A program made the translations under genes and the position numbers. Under the pieces are notes generated by a model. That model was given only the letters and a program-made list of their open reading frames with translations, ran no database searches and was not told the origin of the DNA. This document shows positions 57,358 to 64,000 of a DNA stretch of 64,000 nucleotides, piece by piece; the stretch's first letter is position 1; every line of letters begins with the position of its first letter. Origin of the DNA: Longitalea luteola (GTDB lineage Bacteria; Bacteroidota; Bacteroidia; Chitinophagales; Chitinophagaceae); contig NZ_JAFIQX010000008.1 of assembly GCF_017356035.1 (NCBI RefSeq), positions 62,001 to 126,000 of the forward strand. The letters are read 5' to 3'.

Positions 57358-58602
57358 TTATTTTTTCCCGAATTGCTTTACTGACTCAGCAAACTCTTTG
57401 TACGTGGCCGCGGCCTGTTCAATGCTCAATCCATCGACTGCAGCCTGCCAGGCCTGTTGCAATGCTCTAACACCGGCAGCAGCACCCATGGGATGGGCCA
57501 TGATACCACCGCCTGCCATATACAACAGATCCACTGTTTTGGTACGGCGATACGTTTCCGGCGCCTGTCCGCCCCATTGTCCGGAAGAGACTACCGGCAA
57601 GAGCGACTGGTGATCATAGAACGGCTGCAGACATGCCTTTATAGAAGCCACTACAGAGTCATCGCTTTCCCAGAATTTATTCTGAATGCCATTGACGTGC
57701 AGCTGGTCAACACCGGCTACCCGCCATAATTTTTGATAGGCCCTGAAATCAATACCCAGTAATGGATGACGCGTTAACATGCCCCAGCCATTACGGTGTG
57801 CATGAATAGCCAGTTGCCGTTGATCGCAGATCTTTCTTACACCGGCCATACCCACGCTGTTGATGCTTACCATGGCGCAGGTGCCGCCACTACGTACGAT
57901 ATATTCATAGCGTTGCAACATCTCGTCTATTTCGCCGCTGATATTAAAAGCATACATCACTTTTTTACCGGTAGCATCAGCATGTGCGTTGATCACTTTC
58001 ATGATCGCATCTACCCGGTCGTTGAACCGTGAATTGGCCGATGAAGACAACAGCTCATCATCCTTTATGAAATCGATACCCGCACCCACCAACGTCTTTA
58101 CCATTTCAGCTGTTTGCTCAGGCGTGAGGCCGATACTTGGTTTAATGATGGTGCCAATCAGCGGTCTGTTCTCAACATTGGTAAGCTTCCGGCAACCACT
58201 GATACCAAAAGCAGGCCCTTTATAATGTTGCGCAAATGAGGCCGGCAGATCGATATCCATCAGCTTTAAACCGGTGAACTGGCGCAGCTCGTACAAATTG
58301 CCCTGGAGCGTTGAAATGAGTACCGGCAGGTTATAACCGAAATTCTCGAGACTCCACGATACCTGGATCTCGGCCCTGTTGTACTGGCCGGTTTTACTGG
58401 CAGCGCCCGGCATAGCGGGTTCTGAAACCGTTTCCAGGGGTGTCACTCTTTCTACCCGGGCGGCAAACCGTTGTTTCAATTCTTCGGTTTCGCCGGGCAC
58501 GGCTATAAATGTTCCTGATGACTGCTCACCTGCCAATACGGTTGCAGCCTGTTCTGGCGCTAATGGCGTCTCAATATAATATGTGGCTGTAATTCTTTCC
58601 AT
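57358..58602 (-). CDS. RuBisCO-like protein (RLP), candidate 3-oxo-isoapionate-4-phosphate enzyme
   Basis: A 414-residue protein with the RuBisCO large-subunit fold. Active-site equivalents are present: Lys154 in GTIIKPSIGL, Lys180-Asp-Asp-Glu183 in GIDFIKDDELL (carbamylated Lys and metal ligands), His269-Arg270 in HAHRNG, His302 and Lys309 in HVNGIQNKF, Ser340-Gly341 in VVSSGQWGG and the glycine loop MAGGGIMAHPMG at about 362-373. It has all the residues needed for metal-enolate chemistry, but the loop around Lys309 differs from true RuBisCO. RLPs of this kind act in D-apionate catabolism on 3-oxo-isoapionate 4-phosphate (established for OiaX); the adjacent DUF1537 kinase fits. CO2 fixation is very unlikely here. 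Confidence 0.88.
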   Translation of the reverse strand: MERITATYYIETPLAPEQAATVLAGEQSSGTFIAVPGETEELKQRFAARVERVTPLETVSEPAMPGAASKTGQYNRAEIQVSWSLENFGYNLPVLISTLQGNLYELRQFTGLKLMDIDLPASFAQHYKGPAFGISGCRKLTNVENRPLIGTIIKPSIGLTPEQTAEMVKTLVGAGIDFIKDDELLSSSANSRFNDRVDAIMKVINAHADATGKKVMYAFNISGEIDEMLQRYEYIVRSGGTCAMVSINSVGMAGVRKICDQRQLAIHAHRNGWGMLTRHPLLGIDFRAYQKLWRVAGVDQLHVNGIQNKFWESDDSVVASIKACLQPFYDHQSLLPVVSSGQWGGQAPETYRRTKTVDLLYMAGGGIMAHPMGAAAGVRALQQAWQAAVDGLSIEQAAATYKEFAESVKQFGKK

Positions 58603-58785
58603 AATATCCCCTTCCCCCTAAAGGAGAGAATTAAAGTTTTTTGATTATTATTCGCGTATACTTGTCACCCCCGCTCGGCGGGATAAGCGCTGTTAACTTG
58701 TCAACTCGTTAACTAGTCAACTCGTTAACTTGTTAACTTCTCAAAGTGTTTTTTTATCATCCTTATAACGCTTTCAACTCAATAC
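58603..58785. repeat. Gap with octad repeat and GC hairpin
   Basis: An 8-bp array GTTAACT.. at 58692-58740 (units TGTCAACT/CGTTAACT/AGTCAACT) follows a small GC hairpin CCCGC-TCG-GCGGG at 58670-58682. The hairpin may slow transcription between the GH78 and RuBisCO-like genes. No gene is supported. Confidence 0.6.
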
Positions 58786-61002
58786 TTATAAACTCTTATA
58801 CTTCACTTCATATTGTTTACCCGCTTCAACGGTCATTTCATACAGGTTATCACCTTTGTTGTTAATAACGGCTCCTTTACAGGTTGGCTTGCTCTTACTT
58901 TTGAACCGCAGCGTTCCGGTTCCTTCACTGCCTTTGATCCTGATCTGTGTGGTGCTGCAATATACATCGATATCACCTGCAGGAGTTGGCACCTTGCCTT
59001 CCATCCATTGCAACCCACCCAATACCGGCTCTGCTACCCAGGTGGCATAACCCGGTGAGGTAGGCTGAACACCTAAATAGTATTTACCTAACAGGTAAAT
59101 GGGACTGGCGCCCCAGGCATGGCAAAGGCTTTTTCCAAACGGTCGTCCATACATGGCGTAATGCTCTGCCCCTTGTTTGGTTGGATTGTACTCTTCCCAG
59201 AAAGAAGTAGCACCTGCCTGCAACATACCGCCCCAGTAATTCTTCATTTCAGTCAGCACATATTTTTGTTCGCCCATGGCACACAACGCTTCCAGCTCAT
59301 AAAATCTCATGTAGGGCGTAGTGATCTTTTGAATATTATCGTTCAACAATACATGTTGTTTTACTGCCTGCTTCTGCTCATTATTGAAATAGTTAAAGAA
59401 GATCGCAAACATATTGGCATAGCGTGTTACATTATCAGTTGGTTTGCCATCAACGCGGCTGTGCACCAGCGCATGCTTTTCATCGCTCCAGTAGAAGGAG
59501 AATAATTTTGCCTTCAGATCTGCCGCGAGCTGCTTATACAGCTCCGCATTTTTTGTATCGTTCACCATACCGGCACAAAGCGCCATCGTTTCGAGGCTTC
59601 GGCAAAACAACAGCTGCTCAAAGCTTACTTCGCCTTTTTTACTTAAACCGGCTGCCCAGTCGATAAATACCCAGTCCCCGGGCAGTCCCTGCAACAGACC
59701 GTCTTTATTACGGCGCTGCAGACAATAGTCCATCAGGCTTTTCATGCGGGGATAGAATTGCTGGATAAATGTTTTATCACCGGTGTATTGGTACAGGTCA
59801 TAAATACCAAGGAACCAATAGAAGGTATAATCCATGATGGTATTAATGTGGCTGGTCACGGGATCTTTACCGCGTAAGGCCATCAGCGTGCGCGATACAG
59901 AAGGCACATCGAAGTACAGGTAATAATTCATCAGGTAGCTTTGATACGCATCACCACTCCAGATCCAGCGGTCGCGTTTGATACCATCGATGAAAAATTC
60001 GCGGGTATTCAATTCCATGGTGTAGGCTGCTACATCCCAGATCTTATTGATGGATTCGTCTGAAGAACGGAAGGTGCCGCGTCTTGCAACGGGCAGGTAT
60101 TCATACAACATCGACACGGAGTCAACCGCAGCGCCGCCTTCTGTTTGAATATTTACAAACCGGAATGCTTTTGACAGGGGCATTACAGAATCCTTTTTGG
60201 CGGCCAGATCCACTTCCACGCGATCGAGCGTTTCACAGGTACCGGTAGCCAATGCCTCTTCTTTTGATTCTCCATAATACAACGATATTTTGCCTTTGCC
60301 CTGTAAACCATGCAACCGGATATAACCGAATGTCTCCTGGCCAAAATCAACTAGCAGGCCGCCGTTGTTTTTTGTGGCCGTTACGGCCGATTTCGGTTCT
60401 ACGGCCAGTTTAAACCCGGAAGGACGTTGTGCAGGATCATTGAAATTCCAGGAACCGGCATTCAACCAGACAGTGGTTGAAATATCCGAGGTCTTACCGG
60501 TTTCATCGATCCATTCCTTGTCTTCAAAAGTTACCAGCCAGGAAGAATCGCTGGTGATCGTTTTTCCTTTCACATAAATCGCAGGTACGTTACCTGTGCT
60601 GAACACTTTTACATTGATGCGGTGTTTACCGGCGGGAACAGTCACCTGTTGCGGCGTACCTTCAAAACCTTTTCCGTCGAGCTTCAGGATATATTGTCCC
60701 TCTACATATACATTGATCTGTTCCGGTTCTTTCAGGTCCACATCTTTATGAAAATCCATCAGCACATAATGACCATCCAATTTCCAGAAAGGCGGAAAGA
60801 ATGAACCACGTTCTGTACGGCGGTTCTGCATTTTATTAGCCAGCCAGATCTCAAAATCACCCGGATACCAGATCCAGGTGGCCTGACCGGCAGCTGCTGT
60901 TTGCGGCTCTACTTTTCGGGCGGGTTGCGCCAGCACAGAACCGGTCATGAATAATAAAGCGATCCAAACTGTGTGTTGCAATATGGCTTGTCTGCAATTC
61001 AT
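58786..61002 (-). CDS. GH78-like alpha-L-rhamnosidase
   Basis: A 738-residue exported enzyme. The signal peptide ends SVLAQ, two beta-sandwich domains follow (about 40-310), and a six-hairpin barrel carries the GH78 signature EFFIDGIKRDRWIWSGDA at about 335-352, in which the Asp residues include the general acid. C-terminal sandwich motifs (GGLQWMEGKVPTPAGDIDVYC) are typical. It would release alpha-L-rhamnose from pectin or flavonoid glycosides. It lies 23 bp downstream of the symporter gene, so the two are co-transcribed. Confidence 0.88.
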   Translation of the reverse strand: MNCRQAILQHTVWIALLFMTGSVLAQPARKVEPQTAAAGQATWIWYPGDFEIWLANKMQNRRTERGSFFPPFWKLDGHYVLMDFHKDVDLKEPEQINVYVEGQYILKLDGKGFEGTPQQVTVPAGKHRINVKVFSTGNVPAIYVKGKTITSDSSWLVTFEDKEWIDETGKTSDISTTVWLNAGSWNFNDPAQRPSGFKLAVEPKSAVTATKNNGGLLVDFGQETFGYIRLHGLQGKGKISLYYGESKEEALATGTCETLDRVEVDLAAKKDSVMPLSKAFRFVNIQTEGGAAVDSVSMLYEYLPVARRGTFRSSDESINKIWDVAAYTMELNTREFFIDGIKRDRWIWSGDAYQSYLMNYYLYFDVPSVSRTLMALRGKDPVTSHINTIMDYTFYWFLGIYDLYQYTGDKTFIQQFYPRMKSLMDYCLQRRNKDGLLQGLPGDWVFIDWAAGLSKKGEVSFEQLLFCRSLETMALCAGMVNDTKNAELYKQLAADLKAKLFSFYWSDEKHALVHSRVDGKPTDNVTRYANMFAIFFNYFNNEQKQAVKQHVLLNDNIQKITTPYMRFYELEALCAMGEQKYVLTEMKNYWGGMLQAGATSFWEEYNPTKQGAEHYAMYGRPFGKSLCHAWGASPIYLLGKYYLGVQPTSPGYATWVAEPVLGGLQWMEGKVPTPAGDIDVYCSTTQIRIKGSEGTGTLRFKSKSKPTCKGAVINNKGDNLYEMTVEAGKQYEVKYKSL

Positions 61003-61025
61003 CCGGAATATTTTTAAATCAAAAA

Positions 61026-62606
61026 TTAATGTCCATTAAAGAATATATACAATCCCAACATTACTGCGATCAATAGTCCCCACATGAACCATACCTGTTT
61101 ATCGGTTTTAGCCTGGCTTTTAAAATAAGCAGCCTGCTGTATTTGCAAGGCGCCTTTTTTATCAAACACTGATATTAGATACGTCATTGCACTTAATACC
61201 ACAAAGAGGTAAAATGACAACAACAGGAAATGCGGCCATTTGTCGGATTTTATCACCCACAAATTTAAGATGCCCACCAGTAAACAAAATGCGGTGCCTA
61301 TGGTCAATACATAATTGATGGCTTTGGCGGTTGTCTTTTTCCATAAGACGCCAAATAAGAATGCGACTGACATGGGTGGCGCCAGAAAACCCAATACCGA
61401 CTGAAACACATTAAAGAGGTCGAGTCCTTTGATGTTGTCAATAGCCAGCGTTACTGTAACCGACACCAATGCACCGATCACGGTGATCAAACGGCCAATG
61501 CGGATGATGTCGCGGTTAGTGGCTTCCGGTTTGTATTTCTTTACATAAATATCCATTGTAAACACCGTGCTCACGGAATTGAGCGAGGCGCCGATGGTGC
61601 TTATCAAACAGGCTACCAGCACTACAATGATCAACCCCTTCATACCTGGCGGGAACAAATTGGTCACCATTGTCAGATACGCTTTATCGGGATCCTGCAA
61701 TTGCGGATATAATATAAAACAGATCACGCCGGGCAGAATGAACAGCGGCACATCCAGGATCTTCAGCCAGCCAATAAAATTGGCGCCCAGTTGTCCCTGT
61801 TTCAAACTTTTGGCGCCCAATACCGATTGTACCATCGATTGTTCCGTGCACCAGAACCATACGCCCATGATCGGATAACCAAGGAGGATAGCCGGCCACG
61901 GAAATGTTTTGTCGCTGGCGGGCTGGAACAGGTTCCAGAAATTCGCGGGCGTCTTTTCATAAATGGCCGAGATACCTCCGGCTTTTGACACGCCGAGCAC
62001 CACCAGGATCAATGATACCGCGATCAGTAGCAACATCTGGAATACACTGGTGTATGCGATGGTCTTCAACCCACCGGCCAATACAAACAGTGTTGATACC
62101 ACTACCATGATCATCACAGAGAGCAACATATCCATTCCCAACAATTGTTTGATCAGCACACCGCCGGCAAACAGGCCAAGCGATAACCAGGAAATGAGAA
62201 TCGTGATCAGGGTATACCAGGCCAGGATGTTGCGGGTATTTTCGCCAAACCTTTTTCCCAGGAACTCAGGCAGTGTAGATACATTGGCGCCCAGGTAACG
62301 GGGCCCGAATACTACTGCCAGCATGAGTATGAAAACAAAGGCATACCAGGCAAAATTTCCCGCCACAATACCGGTTTGATACCCGGCACTGGCAGATGCT
62401 ACCAGCATGGAAGGCCCTACATTGGTGCCCCACATGGTAAAGCCGATACTCGCCCAACCCAGGGAACGATCGGCCAGGAAAAGGTTTTCATTCTTGTTCT
62501 TCTTTTGTCCGAAGCTTACCCAATACCCGATAGCGATCAGGATAAAGAGGTAAATGCCTACAATTATAAAATCGACAGGTTGTAAAAGGTCATAGATGGC
62601 GTTCAT
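61026..62606 (-). CDS. Sodium:solute symporter (SSS/SLC5 family)
   Basis: A 526-residue inner-membrane transporter with about 13-14 helices. The opening GIYLFILIAIGYWVSFGQKKN and the WGTNVGPSMLVASASAGYQTG segment are typical of SSS sugar transporters (SglT-like). It probably imports a monosaccharide released by the GH78 enzyme encoded next to it. A TATGTTTG/TTG promoter is found just upstream. Confidence 0.92.
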   Translation of the reverse strand: MNAIYDLLQPVDFIIVGIYLFILIAIGYWVSFGQKKNKNENLFLADRSLGWASIGFTMWGTNVGPSMLVASASAGYQTGIVAGNFAWYAFVFILMLAVVFGPRYLGANVSTLPEFLGKRFGENTRNILAWYTLITILISWLSLGLFAGGVLIKQLLGMDMLLSVMIMVVVSTLFVLAGGLKTIAYTSVFQMLLLIAVSLILVVLGVSKAGGISAIYEKTPANFWNLFQPASDKTFPWPAILLGYPIMGVWFWCTEQSMVQSVLGAKSLKQGQLGANFIGWLKILDVPLFILPGVICFILYPQLQDPDKAYLTMVTNLFPPGMKGLIIVVLVACLISTIGASLNSVSTVFTMDIYVKKYKPEATNRDIIRIGRLITVIGALVSVTVTLAIDNIKGLDLFNVFQSVLGFLAPPMSVAFLFGVLWKKTTAKAINYVLTIGTAFCLLVGILNLWVIKSDKWPHFLLLSFYLFVVLSAMTYLISVFDKKGALQIQQAAYFKSQAKTDKQVWFMWGLLIAVMLGLYIFFNGH

Positions 62607-62621
62607 CGCGGTTTTATTAAT

Positions 62622-62770
62622 CGTGAAACGTTAAACGTGAAACGGCAAACATATAAAGAAGCAGCTACAGGTTACAAGTTGCGGGTTACAGGGGAAAACA
62701 ACCTTGGGAAGTAGCGTGTTTGGCTTAAGTTAACCAACCCCTGCAACCTGTAACATGAAACCTGCAACGC
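62622..62770. repeat. Heptad repeats (GTGAAAC and GGTTACA families)
   Basis: A 7-bp array GTGAAAC/GTTAAAC/GGCAAAC at 62622-62650 is followed by GGTTACAAGTTGCGGGTTACAG at 62670-62691 and an inverted CCCTGCAACCTGTAACATG at 62739-62757. It fills the gap between the oxidoreductase and symporter genes. Confidence 0.75.
62646..62677 (-). promoter_or_regulatory. Putative promoter of the symporter operon
   Basis: On the minus strand TTG at 62677-62675 lies 21 bases upstream of TATGTTTG at 62653-62646, an exact TAnnTTTG element. The predicted leader to the symporter ATG is about 33 bases. It overlaps heptad repeats, so the match could be partly fortuitous. Confidence 0.45.
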
Positions 62771-62774
62771 TCGA

Positions 62775-63839
62775 CTATAAACCAAAACTTTGCAAGATGT
62801 CACTAACCTTCACTGGCATTCCTGTCTTTAAAGATCTGTCCATCGCCTGCAATAAGGCAATGGTTCCAATACCTTCTTTCAGGTCCGGGTATGCGACCGT
62901 GTTATTGGTGATACTATCAGCAAAATATTCCAGGTAATTCTGGTATTCACCGGCATGATGACTTTGTCCTTCAAAACGGAAATAGTATTTAATGGTCTTG
63001 TCGCCCCAGTGCACTACTTTCTCTTCACCGGTCTTATCAGTGATGGCATAACGCAGTTCATGATAATCGGCCTGGGAGGCGCCTTCGGTACCCCGTAAGA
63101 TCACGCTCATGCCGCTGTCCCTTTGTGCGGGCTGAATGGGGCCGGTATAAGCGCCACTTACCCGCGCTATGCGGCCATCTGCGGCCCTGAAGATAAAGTG
63201 CATGGTATCTTCGTTTTTCAATCCGGCGGTCTTTCCGTTGCTGCTGATCATTCCATAACCCATTACTTCTTCAATCTCCGGCAGGTACCAACGTATGAAA
63301 TCCACCGGGTGGCTCAACCCTCCATAGAGCCATTTGAACGAACTTTCCAAAGCCCAGGGCTTCTCCAGGAACCAGCGATGATCGGCATGGTAATGGCTTT
63401 CCACGGTGATCAGATCACCAATGAGACCGGCTTCAAAATCCTTCCGCTGTCTTTTGGCCGGCTCAAAGAACCGGGAACTTTGTCCCACAAATAATTTCTT
63501 TCCGGTCTTCTCCACCAGCTCAAGCAGTTCTTTTGCTTTTGACAGATCGTCCATCAATGGCTTGGTGCATACGACGTGTTTATTAGCCAGCAATGCCTGT
63601 TTAATATGTTCTGCATGTAATTTATCAGGCGTGTAAATAGCAATGATATCGATCTCCGGATCATTCAGCATGTCTTCATACCTGGTAGTATAATTAAAGA
63701 ACTGAAACTCTTTGCTCCGGTGTTTGCACAGGTCTTCATTCATGTCGCAAATGGTCTTCAGTTTCACTTTGCTGCTGTTCAGGGCAGCTGACATGGTGCT
63801 GCGTCCTTCACCTAATCCGAGTATACCTATTGATAACAT
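62775..63839 (-). CDS. Gfo/Idh/MocA family oxidoreductase
   Basis: A 354-residue NAD(P)-dependent oxidoreductase. The N-terminal Rossmann domain has GILGLGEGRS at 5-14 and a KHVVCTKPLM segment at 87-96; the usual EKP is TKP here, with Lys93 kept. The C-terminal sheet domain holds WFLEKPWALESSFKWLYGGLSHPVDFIRWY, with HPVDFIRW the likely catalytic helix. The family oxidises sugars and inositols; D-apiose dehydrogenase belongs to it, which would suit the RuBisCO-like cluster (inference). It is the first gene of the minus-strand run in this window. Confidence 0.85.
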   Translation of the reverse strand: MLSIGILGLGEGRSTMSAALNSSKVKLKTICDMNEDLCKHRSKEFQFFNYTTRYEDMLNDPEIDIIAIYTPDKLHAEHIKQALLANKHVVCTKPLMDDLSKAKELLELVEKTGKKLFVGQSSRFFEPAKRQRKDFEAGLIGDLITVESHYHADHRWFLEKPWALESSFKWLYGGLSHPVDFIRWYLPEIEEVMGYGMISSNGKTAGLKNEDTMHFIFRAADGRIARVSGAYTGPIQPAQRDSGMSVILRGTEGASQADYHELRYAITDKTGEEKVVHWGDKTIKYYFRFEGQSHHAGEYQNYLEYFADSITNNTVAYPDLKEGIGTIALLQAMDRSLKTGMPVKVSDILQSFGL

Positions 63840-64000
63840 AACTTACAATTAGTACTGAGTTTAATATTTTTTAATTTTTCGGTTCTTTTAATGTGTTACC
63901 GGTTACCGGTTACCAGTTGTGCCAGTTACCGGTTACCAGTTACCGGTTACCAGTTACCGGTTACCGGGAATACAGAACAATGCAGGCCGCGCCCCTGGTA
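63840..64000. repeat. Heptad array (CCGGTTA/CCAGTTA) at the window edge
   Basis: From 63896 to 63967 alternating CCGGTTA and CCAGTTA units form about ten 7-bp copies with one insertion. It lies upstream of the Gfo/Idh/MocA gene. No promoter is evident, and the array may continue the 7-bp theme beyond the window. Confidence 0.85.

Noticed and set aside
57358-58602. RuBisCO-like gene as a true carbon-fixing RuBisCO
   Set aside because: No phosphoribulokinase or small subunit is seen, the catalytic loop differs and the neighbours are sugar-acid genes.

Overview
The window reads as a stretch of chromosome from a soil or plant-associated member of the Bacteroidota, most likely a Chitinophagaceae relative of Niastella or Chitinophaga. 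The support is a type IX secretion (T9SS) cargo protein with a gliding-motility type C-terminal domain and a PorP/SprF partner, a SusC/SusD pair, many carbohydrate-active enzymes with signal peptides, Bacteroidota-type promoter elements (TTG, about 20 bp, TAnnTTTG), and weak or absent Shine-Dalgarno sequences. I see no rRNA, tRNA, phage, insertion sequence or CRISPR array.

Layout. 1-4.6 kb: a GH2 glycosidase and a cut-off sugar transporter, divergent from an AraC regulator, then a YegP-like stress protein behind a perfect FNR-type box and a START/AHSA1 protein. 4.9-7.7 kb: a two-subunit molybdenum hydroxylase of the isoquinoline 1-oxidoreductase type. 7.9-23.5 kb: a protoglobin, PorP/SprF with a 1971-residue surface protein, a metallophosphatase, a GtaA-like glutaminase-family protein, a P-type cation ATPase, an Asp-box lipoprotein and a beta-barrel protein. 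23.9-25.5 kb: a proline-rich miniprotein, a phosphoribosyltransferase and an HPF-like protein.

25.6-32.4 kb: a thiamin operon on the minus strand (thiS-thiC-thiE-like-thiD-thiE-thiG-thiH) behind a TPP riboswitch, with a long repeat array inserted between thiS and thiC and no thiF in the window. 32.8-38.6 kb: a GH16 lipoprotein, then a small Cys-rich exported protein, a TonB-dependent receptor and a PepSY membrane protein that look like a metal-uptake module. 38.6-63.8 kb: a second AraC regulator, a DUF5703 glycosidase-like gene, and a long minus-strand polysaccharide utilisation locus: Gfo/Idh/MocA oxidoreductase, sodium:solute symporter, GH78-like rhamnosidase, RuBisCO-like protein, DUF1537 sugar-acid kinase, Asp/Glu-racemase-like enzyme, SBF-family transporter, SusC, SusD, GH106 and GH127. 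The enzymes fit breakdown of plant pectin side chains (rhamnose, arabinofuranose). The RuBisCO-like protein plus kinase suggests catabolism of a branched or acidic sugar such as apiose/apionate.

The most unusual feature is not a gene. Many intergenic gaps carry their own low-complexity array built of 7-bp or 8-bp units. Higher-order periods in the arrays I measured are exact multiples of the unit: 42 = 6x7, 35 = 5x7, 49 = 7x7, 96 = 12x8. Several arrays are followed by an inverted copy of themselves, so that the transcript could fold at operon junctions and convergent gene ends.
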